Of a stretch of DNA of 64,000 nt, positions 32,401 through 40,659 are shown one piece after another. A program made the position numbers and the translations under genes. Source of the stretch: Gallaecimonas xiamenensis 3-C-1 (GTDB taxonomy: Bacteria > Pseudomonadota > Gammaproteobacteria > Enterobacterales > Gallaecimonadaceae); contig NZ_AMRI01000003.1 of assembly GCF_000299915.1 (NCBI RefSeq), positions 1-64,000 on the forward strand, in the 5' to 3' direction. The notes beneath the pieces were generated by a model, which saw nothing but the letters and a program-made list of their open reading frames with translations, made no database searches and was not told where the DNA came from. Position 1 is the stretch's first letter, and each line of letters opens with the position of its first letter.

Positions 32401-32477
32401 AATTTCCCGCAAGAACTGCATCAGCCCGGGATTTGCCAAGTGCACAGCAAAAAACCGCTTTCGGTCAATTTGTGACC

Positions 32478-32506
32478 TTTTCAGATCGGTCATAAATGCG
32501 TAAACT
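32478..32506 (+). promoter_or_regulatory. Predicted dusB-fis promoter with GC-rich discriminator
   Basis: TTTTCA at 32478-32483, exactly 17 bases, TAAACT at 32501-32506, then ACGCGGCCC. A GC-rich discriminator directly after the -10 is the mark of growth-rate and ppGpp-controlled promoters, as known for E. coli fis. The same gap (32401-32538) is otherwise empty. Confidence 0.6.
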
Positions 32507-32538
32507 ACGCGGCCCTGTGCATATGGCTTCCCGGGTTC

Positions 32539-33501
32539 ATGCAAATCGGTCCTTACAAACTGGATGTGCCCCTGATCCTGGCGCCCATGGCTGGCGTCAC
32601 CGATCAGCCGTTCCGTGAGCTTTGCCTGCGGATGGGTGCCGGTATGGCGGTGTCCGAAATGCTGTCTGCCAACCCCGAGGTGTGGCAGTCGGAGAAGTCC
32701 AAGTTCAGGATGTTGCACGGCGATGAAGCCGGTATTCGTGCCGTGCAGATCGCCGGCAGCGAGCCGGAGCTGATGGCCGACGCCGCTCGCTTCAATGTGG
32801 CCGGCGGTGCCCAGGTGATCGACATCAACATGGGGTGTCCCGCCAAGAAGGTGAACAAGAAGCTCGCAGGTTCTGCGCTGCTGCAGTTCCCCGACCAGGT
32901 GGAGGCCATCCTCAAGGCGGTGGTGTCGGCGGTGGATGTCCCCGTGACCCTGAAGATCCGCACCGGTTGGGATACGGACAACCGCAACGGCGTGGCGATC
33001 GCCAAGATCGCCGAACGCTGCGGTATCCAGTCCCTGGCCGTGCACGGCCGGACCCGCTCCTGCATGTTCAAGGGCGAGGCCGAGTTCGACACCATCAAGG
33101 CCATCAAGAGGGCAGTGGACATGCCCGTGGTGGCCAATGGCGACATCACCAGTGTGGAAAAGGCCAAATGGGTCCTCGACCAGACCGGTGCCGACGCCAT
33201 CATGATTGGCCGTGGAGCCCAGGGCCGTCCCTGGCTGTTCCGTGAAACGGCCCATTTCCTGGCGACAGGCCGGCACCTTGCCGGACCCAGCCTCCAGGAA
33301 CAGGAGTCCATCCTGCTTGGCCACGTAGCGGCCCTGCACGGATTTTATGGCGAGTTTAAAGGCGCCCAGATCGCCCGCAAGCATGTGGGTTGGTATCTGG
33401 CGTCCCATGATATGGAAGGCGAATTTCGCCGGGCTTTTTATGCATTGACGGACGCCCAGACGCAGCTTGATGCGTTGCGGCACTATTTCCGTTCTCTGTA
33501 G
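32539..33501 (+). CDS. dusB: tRNA-dihydrouridine synthase B
   Basis: 320 residues (E. coli 321). Starts [20 protein letters not shown]; the FMN barrel shows [20 protein letters not shown] with catalytic Cys100, [26 protein letters not shown] and [18 protein letters not shown]. It reduces U17 and nearby positions of tRNA. It has no strong ribosome site. It is the first gene of the dusB-fis operon, whose promoter is growth-rate controlled. Confidence 0.97.
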   Translation: MQIGPYKLDVPLILAPMAGVTDQPFRELCLRMGAGMAVSEMLSANPEVWQSEKSKFRMLHGDEAGIRAVQIAGSEPELMADAARFNVAGGAQVIDINMGCPAKKVNKKLAGSALLQFPDQVEAILKAVVSAVDVPVTLKIRTGWDTDNRNGVAIAKIAERCGIQSLAVHGRTRSCMFKGEAEFDTIKAIKRAVDMPVVANGDITSVEKAKWVLDQTGADAIMIGRGAQGRPWLFRETAHFLATGRHLAGPSLQEQESILLGHVAALHGFYGEFKGAQIARKHVGWYLASHDMEGEFRRAFYALTDAQTQLDALRHYFRSL

Positions 33502-33533
33502 TTTTCAAGATAACAACCAAGAGCGTTACGACT

Positions 33534-33830
33534 ATGTTTGACTCCAACATGACGACTGATGTTTCCAAGTCTCTGACTGCCGTTAGCCCCAAGACCGGCA
33601 ATCCCCAGCCCCTGCGTGATTCCGTACGTCAAGCGCTCCAGAACTACTTCTCCCAGCTGGACGGCGAAGAAGTAACCGAACTTTATGAGATGGTGCTGAG
33701 CGAAGTGGAAGCCCCCCTGCTGGACGTAGTGATGACCTACACCCGTGGCAACCAGACCAAGGCTGCCAACATGCTGGGCATCAACCGTGGCACCCTGCGT
33801 AAGAAGCTGAAAAAATACGGCATGAACTGA
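33534..33830 (+). CDS. fis: Nucleoid protein / DNA-binding regulator Fis
   Basis: 98 residues, exactly the family length. [17 protein letters not shown] at the N-terminus, the middle [18 protein letters not shown], and the C-terminal helix-turn-helix [20 protein letters not shown] with KLKKYGMN are nearly invariant. Fis bends DNA, stimulates rRNA promoters and shapes the nucleoid. It follows dusB by 32 bases and ends in a strong terminator. Confidence 0.98.
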   Translation: MFDSNMTTDVSKSLTAVSPKTGNPQPLRDSVRQALQNYFSQLDGEEVTELYEMVLSEVEAPLLDVVMTYTRGNQTKAANMLGINRGTLRKKLKKYGMN

Positions 33831-33853
33831 TTTTTCCCGGTTCCTGCTCCAAC

Positions 33854-33888
33854 AAAAAAGGCCCTGTGCTCAGCACCGGGCCTTTTTT
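33854..33888 (+). terminator. dusB-fis terminator
   Basis: A-tract, GGCCC-T-GTGCT, CA loop, GCAC-C-GGGCC, then TTTTTT: a long hairpin just past fis. Confidence 0.85.
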
Positions 33889-33889
33889 G

Positions 33890-34048
33890 TTTGCCGGCTC
33901 AGGGCGGCTGGGCATGATTGGGGTAACCCTGTTCGGGCTGGCCCTCACCCCGGTGTTTCACGTGCGCCTTCGCCGCCTGAGCGGCAACCGGCCCCTTAAG
34001 CAGCACGGCCAGGTGCCGCACTTTGAAGGCTTTGCCCAAGAGCAATAA
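33890..34048 (+). pseudogene. Remnant of an RND efflux permease C-terminus
   Basis: The frame reads LGMIGVTLFGLALTPVFHV, then RLRRLSGNRPLKQHGQVP, and stops at 34046-34048. The pattern G-M-x-G-V-T-x-F-G-x-x-x-T-P-V-F-x-V is the last membrane helix of MexF/AcrB-type inner-membrane pumps, which are about 1050 residues long. Everything upstream of this helix is missing, because fis and its terminator lie directly before it. It is a leftover after deletion and is not expected to make a functional product. Confidence 0.6.
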
Positions 34049-34109
34049 GGGAAAATGGGCCCTCTACCAGCAAAAGCGCCATGACCGTAACGGCATCAGC
34101 CAGGTGTAA
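34041..34109 (+). pseudogene. Possible remnant of a GGDEF-domain C-terminus
   Basis: In another frame, KWALYQQKRHDRNGISQV ends in TAA at 34107. It resembles the end of GGDEF (diguanylate cyclase) domains, where AD-x-ALY-x-AK-x-x-GRN-x-V is standard. Only about 20 residues are left, so the match is suggestive. The stretch 34110-34170 after it shows nothing I can name. Confidence 0.4.
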
Positions 34110-34175
34110 CGGGCCCTAAAGTAAATCCTCGGCCAGGGCCAGGGCTTTGGTGAAGATGTCTCGTGATGGAAAAAG

Positions 34176-34203
34176 AAAAAAGGAGGCCTTAGCCTCCTTT
34201 TTC
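34176..34203. terminator. Bidirectional terminator
   Basis: A-tract, GGAGGC, CTTA loop, GCCTCC, T-tract followed by CTTTT. It separates the two sets of gene remnants. Confidence 0.75.
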
Positions 34204-34227
34204 TTTTCACCGACGTTGTCTAGCAGG

Positions 34228-34404
34228 TCAGTAAAGGTACAGGGACCCTGAGCTGTTTAGGCTCTGATCGCTGTTGGTGACATTGTGGCTGATGCCGCTG
34301 GCGCTGTCGACCACACAGCTCTGAGTGTTGGGCTGGGTCTTGACCGTCACCTTGTAGCTGCCACCATCGCTAATGCTGGTGGCAAAACGGAAGCTGCCGT
34401 CACC
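34228..34404 (-). pseudogene. Remnant of a secreted repeat-domain protein
   Basis: On the minus strand the frame reads SFRFATSISDGGSYKVTVKT, then QPNTQSCVVDSASGI and SHNVTN, ending at 34228. The pattern F-x-x-x-I-x-x-G-x-x-Y-x-V-T-V-x-T-Q-P-x-x-Q-x-C-x-V-x-x-x-S-G is a repeat unit of large secreted or lipoprotein-type Ig-like proteins of gammaproteobacteria. Only one unit is present, with a terminator at its upstream side and no signal peptide, so it is a fragment. The open frame extends upstream into the terminator at 34425-34456 but without likeness. Confidence 0.5.
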
Positions 34405-34424
34405 AAGCCATGAAAGCGTGTAAT

Positions 34425-34456
34425 AAAAGAAGGGCAGCCCAGGCCGCCCTTCTTTT
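34425..34456. terminator. Bidirectional terminator of the M1 peptidase gene
   Basis: AAAAGAAGGGC and GCCCTTCTTTT with a 10-base loop; an 11-bp perfect stem 15 bases past the M1 stop. Confidence 0.8.
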
Positions 34457-34470
34457 ATCAACATCTCCCA

Positions 34471-36408
34471 TCAGAAGATAAGGCTGTTGTTGGCCCTGTT
34501 GCCGTCGGGAATCTGGTGGTCCGGGTCCAGGGTGATTTTAGCCACCGCCTTGGTGGTGGGCAGCAGCACTGTGGGTTTGCCCTGTTGGCGCCAGGCCTCC
34601 ACCGGCAGGCGGATATCCTGGTGGCTGCCGTCCTGGTAGTCCACCCGCACCTTGGCGGGCATCACCAGTGGCTGGTGGGCGCAGAAGGTTACCTTCAGGC
34701 CCTTGGCCGGGTCGGCATCCTGGTAGGCGGCTTTGTCGACGGCCATATCCAGCTGCCAGTTATTGAGATACCAGCCGCGCCACCACCAGGCCAGATCTTC
34801 CCCGGCTTCGCTTTCCATCATCCTGAAAAAGTCGCTGGGGCTGGGGTGTTTGAAGGCCCAGGTGGCGATGTATTTCTTAAAGGCCTTGTCGAACCGGTCC
34901 GGGCCCAAAATTTGTTCGCGCAGCAGCACCAGCCCCAAGGCGCCCTTGAAGTAGCTGATGGCGTGACGGTATTTCTCGGACACGCTGTCGGCCGGGGCCA
35001 TCAGGGTTGGGGCGTTCTGGTCGGCCAAGATGGGCAGAATTTCGTCCACCGGGTTGCCGCCGCCGGGGGCGTATTCGCTGTCTCTTTTGGGGGCGAATTC
35101 GCCGCCGTTGAAGGCGTCGGAGAAGTAGACGTCGATAAAGGTATTGAAGGCCTCGTCCATAAAGGCGTGGCGGCGTTCGTTGGAGCCGACGATCATCGGG
35201 AACCAGCTGTGGCCTATCTCGTGGGCGGTGATCCAGAACAGCAGGCTACCGCTGTCGTCCATGCCGTCAAAGACGATGCCGGGGTATTCCATGCCGGCGC
35301 CGTGGCCCCCCAGGTTGACCGCTACCGGCCAGGGGTAGGTATACCACTGGGAGAAGTGTTCCACCGCTCCTTTGAGGTACTGGGTGGACCTGTCCCACTT
35401 GTCCTTGCCCACCCCCTCTATGGGGTAGGCGGACATGGCCAGGGCTTGCTTTTTACCGGGCAGTTGGATACGGGCGGCGTCCAGCACAAAGGCCTTGGAG
35501 GCGGCAAAGGCCACGTCGCGGGTGTTGTCCATGTGAAAGCGCCAGGTCAGCTCGCCGCTCTGGGTGGGGCGGCTGGCTGGGTCATTGATTTCGTCCGGTG
35601 AGCGGATGTAGAGGGTCTGGTCGCTTTGCTGGGCTTTTTCCAGGCGCTGGCGCTGGCTGGCGGTAAGCACCTCTTTGGGGTTGACCAGTTTGCCCGAGCC
35701 CACCATCAGGTAGTCCCAGGGCAGGGTAACGGCGTAATCGATGCTGCCGTATTCCAGGTAGAACTCGGCCCCCAGGTAGGGCTGGGTGTCCCAGCCGCGC
35801 AGGTCGTCATAGACTGCCAGGCGCGGAAACCACTGGGCTATCTCGTAGATCTCACCGTTTTTGGACGGGGTGACGGCGGTGCGGCCGCCCCAGGTGCCGG
35901 GAATTTGATACTGATAGCGAATACGCAGCTGCACCGAGCCGGTGCGGGCCGCCAGGGGCTTGGGCAGGTCCACCCGCATCCGGGTGTCGTCCACCAGGAA
36001 GGGCAGGGGCTTTTCTTCACTGCCCAGCAGGGTCACGGATTGGATCTGGTAGCCGTCGGTGTAGTGGCCACGGCTGTGCCCTGAGCTCAGGGCGGCCCGG
36101 GAGTCGCGGCGGTAGATGTTCTGGTCCAGTTGCAGCCAAAGCACGTCCAGGGCGTCCGGGCTGCGGTTGCTATAGGTGATCACTGCATCGGCGGCCAGGG
36201 TCTTGGCCTGGGTGTCGATGCGGGCCTTGATTTGGTAGTCCACCCGGTTTTGCCAAAACTGCGGGCCAGGCTGGCCGCTGCCGCCGCGCAGGCTGGTGGC
36301 GGCGCCGGGCAGGGTCAGGGGGGCAAACAGGGCTTGGGGGTCGTAGCCACCCTGGGCCGACAGGGGGCCGGACAGGGCAAGGCAAAAGAGGCACAGGGAC
36401 TTGAGCAT
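34471..36408 (-). CDS. M1-family zinc aminopeptidase, secreted
   Basis: 645 residues from the ATG at 36408 (GGAG upstream). Signal peptide LKSLCLFCLALSGPLSAQ. The peptidase core has HEIGHSWFP with His396, Glu397, His400 and, 19 residues later, Glu419 in FMDEAFNTF, the M1 spacing HExxH-x18-E. The substrate-side motif is GHGAGMEYPGIVFDG, a variant of GAMEN. Tyr in the region SEKYRHAISYFKGALGLVLL is the likely transition-state residue. The last 150 residues form a beta domain ending ANNSLIF. It is probably periplasmic or secreted and feeds on peptides. Single gene with its own terminator. Confidence 0.92.
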   Translation of the reverse strand: MLKSLCLFCLALSGPLSAQGGYDPQALFAPLTLPGAATSLRGGSGQPGPQFWQNRVDYQIKARIDTQAKTLAADAVITYSNRSPDALDVLWLQLDQNIYRRDSRAALSSGHSRGHYTDGYQIQSVTLLGSEEKPLPFLVDDTRMRVDLPKPLAARTGSVQLRIRYQYQIPGTWGGRTAVTPSKNGEIYEIAQWFPRLAVYDDLRGWDTQPYLGAEFYLEYGSIDYAVTLPWDYLMVGSGKLVNPKEVLTASQRQRLEKAQQSDQTLYIRSPDEINDPASRPTQSGELTWRFHMDNTRDVAFAASKAFVLDAARIQLPGKKQALAMSAYPIEGVGKDKWDRSTQYLKGAVEHFSQWYTYPWPVAVNLGGHGAGMEYPGIVFDGMDDSGSLLFWITAHEIGHSWFPMIVGSNERRHAFMDEAFNTFIDVYFSDAFNGGEFAPKRDSEYAPGGGNPVDEILPILADQNAPTLMAPADSVSEKYRHAISYFKGALGLVLLREQILGPDRFDKAFKKYIATWAFKHPSPSDFFRMMESEAGEDLAWWWRGWYLNNWQLDMAVDKAAYQDADPAKGLKVTFCAHQPLVMPAKVRVDYQDGSHQDIRLPVEAWRQQGKPTVLLPTTKAVAKITLDPDHQIPDGNRANNSLIF

Positions 36409-36539
36409 GGGGGCTCCAGAGGGGCAAGCAAGGGCCTGGCAGGCCGGTACAGTTCGGAATAGTGGTAACAATACCGGGGCTTTTCCGAAACATGAACCGG
36501 CCGGAGTGCGCTTATTGTGCGCCAGGCCGCCGCCCTGGT

Positions 36540-37190
36540 TTAGCCCTCGGCCGCCACCTGCTTGAGGGCCTGGGCGTAGTAGTCGACCGACTGGCCACCG
36601 GAGATCAGGTACTTGTCGTTAAGGACCACCGCCGGTACCGCATTGATGCCCCTTTGCTGGAACAGGCTCTCTTCTTGGCGCACCTGTTCGGCATATCGGT
36701 CGCTGTTCAGCACCGCCTTGGCCTGGTCTTGGTCCAGGCCAACCTGGCCACAAAGGGCCAGCAGCAGGCTGTGGTCACCGGGGTTTTGACCCTGGCCGAA
36801 GTAAGCGGCCAGCAGGGCCTTTTTCAGGGCCAACTGGTGGTCGTTGCCCAGGGTCTGGGCCCAGGCCAGCAGCCGGTGGGCGTCGAAGGTGTTGTAGATG
36901 CGGTCGCGCTTGTCCATGTCGAAATGAAAGGCAAGGGCGGCGCCCCGCTGGGCGATCTGCTCCTGGCTTTCGGCCAGCTGCTGCGGGCTCATGCCGTACT
37001 TGGCCACCAGGTGCTCTTCAATGCTTTCGCCCTCTGGGCCCATTTGCGGGTTGAGTTCGAAGGGGTGGAAGCGCAGCTCCACTGCCACTTCGCCGGCCAG
37101 CTGGGCCATGGCCTTTTCCAAGGCGCTCAGGCCTATGGCACACCAGGGGCAAACCACATCCGAGACGAAATCAATCTTGACGGTGTTCAT
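36540..37190 (-). CDS. DsbA-family oxidoreductase, FrnE-like
   Basis: 216 residues. The thioredoxin-fold active site CPWC is at residues 14-17 (KIDFVSDVVCPWCAIG), with a helical insertion containing FHPFELNPQMGPEGESIEEH and the cis-Pro segment GINAVPAVVLNDKYLISGGQ near the end. This is the cytoplasmic FrnE branch of the DsbA superfamily (no signal peptide), often linked to oxidative stress. AGGAG lies 6 bases before the ATG. Divergent from the AraC gene. Confidence 0.9.
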   Translation of the reverse strand: MNTVKIDFVSDVVCPWCAIGLSALEKAMAQLAGEVAVELRFHPFELNPQMGPEGESIEEHLVAKYGMSPQQLAESQEQIAQRGAALAFHFDMDKRDRIYNTFDAHRLLAWAQTLGNDHQLALKKALLAAYFGQGQNPGDHSLLLALCGQVGLDQDQAKAVLNSDRYAEQVRQEESLFQQRGINAVPAVVLNDKYLISGGQSVDYYAQALKQVAAEG

Positions 37191-37324
37191 GAAGGCTCCT
37201 TGGCGATGCCTTGGGAAAGTGAGGGCGGCACCGCCTTTGCCTCAGGGTGGCAAGGGCTGCAATTTTTTACAAGACAGGGTTGCGTCCTGCCCCTAGACTC
37301 AAGGGCCTGACCTTGGGGGATCCT

Positions 37325-38140
37325 ATGCAACGCCATATCGAGCACCACCTGCTGCCCGACTGGCCCGGCCTGGAGCTGGTGCGGGCCCATTACCAGGGCT
37401 TCGTGTTCGACCGCCATGTCCATCTGGACTACCACATCGGGCTGGTGGACCAGGGGGCCCAGGCCTTTATGCACAAGGGCCACCGCCACATCCTGACCCC
37501 CGGCAGCCTGTCCACCTTCAACCCCGACGAAGTCCATGATGGCGAAGGGGCCGAAAACCGCGATTATCAGGTCCGCCTCATTCGCCTGCCCCTGTCGGCC
37601 ATGGCCAGGGTCAGTGCCATGATGGGCGGGCGGGACTTGCGTTTCTTCAAGGGGCCCGTGGTGCAGGACCAGGCCCTTTACCAGGGGCTTTTAACCCTAC
37701 ACCGCCAGTCGGAACAGGCCGAACCCCTGGCCGCCCAGAGCCTGCTGCTGTTCGTGATGGAACACCTGCTGCGCCACCACGGCGAGCCGGTAAAACCCCT
37801 GGCCGGGGCCCGGGGCCTTAGCCCCTTTCAGCTTAAGGACCTGCGGGACTATCTGATGACCAGCCTCGACGCCAAGCACAGCTTGGTGGCCCTGGCGGAG
37901 CGCTACCAGCTCAACCAATACCAGTTCCTGCGCCAGTTCAGGGCCGCCATGGGTATTACTCCCCACGCCTACCTGACGGCGCTGCGGGTGGAGCGTGCCA
38001 GGGACGGGCTCAAGGCCGGCCTGCGGGTCAAGGACGTGGCGGCAAACCTGGGCTTTTTCGACCAGAGCCACCTGGTCAGGGCCTTTCGCCGCCACTACAA
38101 CCTCACCCCCCAGCAATACCAGCAGCAAACCCGCCGCTAG
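37325..38140 (+). CDS. AraC-family transcriptional regulator
   Basis: 271 residues. The N-terminal AraC-type cupin (about 10-100) carries HVHLDYHIGLVDQGAQAF and LSTFNPDEVHDGEGA; the C-terminal double helix-turn-helix (170-271) reads LVALAERYQLNQYQFLRQFR, then ITPHAYLTALRVERA and VAANLGFFDQSHLVRAFRRH, the AraC signature. It directly precedes a LysE exporter in the same direction (62 bases), a standard regulator-exporter pair. The start at 37325 has GGGGA 6 bases upstream. Confidence 0.92.
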   Translation: MQRHIEHHLLPDWPGLELVRAHYQGFVFDRHVHLDYHIGLVDQGAQAFMHKGHRHILTPGSLSTFNPDEVHDGEGAENRDYQVRLIRLPLSAMARVSAMMGGRDLRFFKGPVVQDQALYQGLLTLHRQSEQAEPLAAQSLLLFVMEHLLRHHGEPVKPLAGARGLSPFQLKDLRDYLMTSLDAKHSLVALAERYQLNQYQFLRQFRAAMGITPHAYLTALRVERARDGLKAGLRVKDVAANLGFFDQSHLVRAFRRHYNLTPQQYQQQTRR

Positions 38141-38202
38141 ATTGTCCAAGGCAGGATTTGCCTTGGCCGGCACCATGGTCTCTTCATTCCGAGGAGGTAT
38201 CC

Positions 38203-38823
38203 ATGTCGCTCATTTCCCTTTTCCTGACCCTGGCCGCCGTGCATCTGGCGGCTCTGGTGGCGCCGGGCCCGGACTTTGCCCTGATGCTCAGGGCCAGCCT
38301 TTACCAGGGGCGGCGCCAAGCGTTGTGGATGGCCCTTGGCCTGTCATCGTCGATCCTGGTGCACAGCCTGGTGGTGCTCTTTGCCTTTGGTCTTATCAGC
38401 CGTTGGTTGCCGGAGCTGTTGCGTTGGCTGCCCCTGATTGGCGGCAGTTGGCTGCTGTGGCTGGCCTGGCAATGTGCCCGTAACGCCGCGAAGGCCCAGC
38501 CTGCCCTGACTCCCGCCGCCGCCCCTGAGGGCTCGGCCTGGGCGGCCGGCTTTGCCACCAGCATCCTCAACCCCAAGACCTACCTCTATTTCTTCACCCT
38601 GGTGGGAGGCTTGTTGCCGGCACAACTGGGTATGGCACCGCGCCTGGGTATAGCGGCGCTGTTTTTCTGCTTGGCCTTCGCCTGGTTTGGCATGCTGGGC
38701 TGGTGCCTGGGATCGGCATCGGTGCGGGAACGGCTGTTGGGTTGGCGCCAGTGGTTGGAAGGGAGCACCGGCCTGGTGTTCGCCGTGGTGGCGGTGTTGA
38801 TGTTGGCCCAGTTTCGGCCATGA
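38203..38823 (+). CDS. LysE/RhtB family amino acid exporter
   Basis: 206 residues, six hydrophobic segments. HLAALVAPGPDFALMLRASL is the LysE family signature (APGP), and AAGFATSILNPKTYLYFFTL the second-half motif (NPK). GAGGAGG precedes the ATG at 38203. It is likely controlled by the AraC gene just upstream (inference). It ends in a terminator shared with rraA. Confidence 0.92.
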   Translation: MSLISLFLTLAAVHLAALVAPGPDFALMLRASLYQGRRQALWMALGLSSSILVHSLVVLFAFGLISRWLPELLRWLPLIGGSWLLWLAWQCARNAAKAQPALTPAAAPEGSAWAAGFATSILNPKTYLYFFTLVGGLLPAQLGMAPRLGIAALFFCLAFAWFGMLGWCLGSASVRERLLGWRQWLEGSTGLVFAVVAVLMLAQFRP

Positions 38824-38825
38824 AA

Positions 38826-38846
38826 AAGCCGCCTTCAAGGCGGCTT
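38826..38846. terminator. Bidirectional terminator of LysE gene and rraA
   Basis: AAGCCGCCT, TCA loop, AGGCGGCTT, with A5 on the left and T-rich sequence on the right. Confidence 0.75.
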
Positions 38847-38850
38847 CTTG

Positions 38851-39336
38851 TTAAACCATATCCAGCTGCTCTGGAGAGAGGATGATGCCGGTGGCGTCGG
38901 CGTAGAGCCAGTCTTCGGGCAGGAAGGTCACCCCGCCAAAGTTCACCGGTACCTCGGTTTCCCCCTGGCCCTTTTCGTCGGCACCGACCGGAATGGCTGC
39001 CAGGGCATGGATACCGATCTCCAGATCTTCCAATACATCCACTTCCCGGACGCAACCATTGATCACCAGGCCTTCCCAGTTGTTGGCCAGGGCCAGCTCG
39101 GCCAGCTCGGCGTCGATCAGGGCCCGGCGCAGGGAGCCGCCGCCGTCCACCAGCAACACCCTGCCTTCACCGGGCTCTTCCAGCATTTCGCGGATCAGGG
39201 CGTTGTCCTCAAAACATTTGATGGTGCTGACCTTGCCGCCAAAGGAACTGCGGCCGCCGAAATTGGCGAAGAGGGGTTCGACCACGTCCACCATGTCGAT
39301 GTAGGTGTCGCAAAGGGCAGAAGTGTTGTATTCCAT
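38851..39336 (-). CDS. rraA: Ribonuclease E activity regulator RraA
   Basis: 161 residues (E. coli 161). [80 protein letters not shown] and the C-terminal [13 protein letters not shown] match RraA almost throughout. It is a trimer that binds the RNase E C-terminal scaffold and inhibits its activity. AGGA lies 8 bases before the ATG. The 194-base gap upstream (39337-39530) holds no gene; a TACAAT at 39495 may be the -10 of the next gene. Confidence 0.97.
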   Translation of the reverse strand: MEYNTSALCDTYIDMVDVVEPLFANFGGRSSFGGKVSTIKCFEDNALIREMLEEPGEGRVLLVDGGGSLRRALIDAELAELALANNWEGLVINGCVREVDVLEDLEIGIHALAAIPVGADEKGQGETEVPVNFGGVTFLPEDWLYADATGIILSPEQLDMV

Positions 39337-39530
39337 GGCAGAGTCCTGAGGAGCCGAGTGCCCTAAAGGTTAGCGCCAAAGTCGCTCCTGCCGCAAACGT
39401 CAATTAAGCCCCCTTTCTGACTTAGGGTCAGCGGCGGTTCAATCAGCCCTCTCTACCCTTGGCACACCGGCGTCGCAATGTTGATTTATCTGGGTACAAT
39501 AGGGCGCCTTTGTAACAAGTGGAGCCAGGC

Positions 39531-40058
39531 ATGCGACTTTGGTTGTTGATTGTGCTGTGTTTTTCCTGCGGCTACCTGCCGAGGGGGAACTGTGCCGAAG
39601 TGCAACAACTGGAGGCCGATACGGCTATGGCCATCAAGGCCTTCCTGCAAACAGACCCCGGCCTCAAGGCCTTCTTCAACCGTGCCCACGGCTATGCGGT
39701 GTTCCCGAAAGTGGCCAAGGGCGGCCTGATCGTTGGCGGTGCCTACGGTGAGGGCCTGGTGTTCGTCAAGCGCAAACTGGTGGGCAAGAGCCGCCTCAAG
39801 CAGTTGACCCTGGGCTTTCAAATCGGCGGCCAGACCTATAGCCAGATCGTCTTTTTCAAGTCTGCCGACGCTTTCGAGCGCTTCACCAAGGGTGAACTGG
39901 CCTTCGGTGCCCAGGCTTCGGCCGTGGCCCTGGATGCCGGCGCCGGCACCAGCGCCGACTATGAAAACGGCGTATCGGTATTCACCATGGCCCTGGGCGG
40001 CCTGATGTACGAAGCCTCCCTGTCCGGGCAGGTGTTCACCTACCAGGCGCTTCCTTAA
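39531..40058 (+). CDS. YSC84/SYLF-domain lipid-binding protein, secreted
   Basis: 175 residues. Signal peptide MRLWLLIVLCFSCGYLPRGNC. The SYLF core is GYAVFPKVAKGGLIVGGAYG, then LKQLTLGFQIGGQTYSQIVF and ADYENGVSVFTMALGGLMYE, typical of bacterial members (YSC84, Las17-binding-related) that bind phospholipids. The two cysteines near the N-terminus raise the chance of a lipoprotein, but no clean lipobox is seen. GGAG precedes the ATG at 39531. The role in bacteria is not settled. Confidence 0.88.
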   Translation: MRLWLLIVLCFSCGYLPRGNCAEVQQLEADTAMAIKAFLQTDPGLKAFFNRAHGYAVFPKVAKGGLIVGGAYGEGLVFVKRKLVGKSRLKQLTLGFQIGGQTYSQIVFFKSADAFERFTKGELAFGAQASAVALDAGAGTSADYENGVSVFTMALGGLMYEASLSGQVFTYQALP

Positions 40059-40132
40059 CCAATTCGTAAAGTAGCGGTCACCCCACTGTCATTGTGACCT
40101 CCTATCTTTCGCTGCAAAGAGGGAGGCAATCT

Positions 40133-40639
40133 ATGCGCAACCTGACCGCTTTGGATCATCGCCTGTTCCAGAAAAGCCAGTCCCACCCTCAGTGGCGGCA
40201 GATGGCAGGCATAGCCCGCTGGGTCTCCCGCACCGGGGACGGCCCCTTGTACGGCCTTATCGCCTTGGCGTTCTGGATGAGCCAGTGGCCGGCCCTGCAG
40301 GGCTATGTACTGGACCTGCTGGCGGCCTTTGCCATCGAGTTGCCCCTCTATATTGCCCTCAAGAACACCTTTCGGCGCCGTCGGCCGGCCGTGGCATTGC
40401 CCGGGGCCCAGGCTTTTATCAAGCCGTCGGACCAATTCAGCCTGCCTTCCGGCCATACCGCCGCCGCCTTTGTCATGGTTACCATGGCCATCGGCCACTT
40501 TGGCCTGAGCGGCCTGCTGGCCCTGCCTTGGGCCATGCTGGTGGGGCTGGCCAGGGTACTGCTGGGGGTGCACTTTCCTTCCGATATCCTGGCGGGCGCC
40601 GCCCTCGGGGCCTGTTGCGCCTGCCTGATACTGTTCTAA
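40133..40639 (+). CDS. PAP2-family membrane phosphatase
   Basis: 168 residues, about five membrane segments. The three acid-phosphatase motifs are present: KNTFRRRRP (KxxxxxxRP), LPSGHTAAAFV (PSGH) and ARVLLGVHFPSDILAG (RxxxGxHxxxD). Such proteins dephosphorylate undecaprenyl pyrophosphate or phosphatidylglycerol phosphate at the inner membrane. AGGGAGG lies 8 bases before the ATG at 40133. A glycosyltransferase gene follows after 20 bases and may be co-transcribed. Confidence 0.9.
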   Translation: MRNLTALDHRLFQKSQSHPQWRQMAGIARWVSRTGDGPLYGLIALAFWMSQWPALQGYVLDLLAAFAIELPLYIALKNTFRRRRPAVALPGAQAFIKPSDQFSLPSGHTAAAFVMVTMAIGHFGLSGLLALPWAMLVGLARVLLGVHFPSDILAGAALGACCACLILF

Positions 40640-40659
40640 GCCAAGCGAGGAGTCATTGA

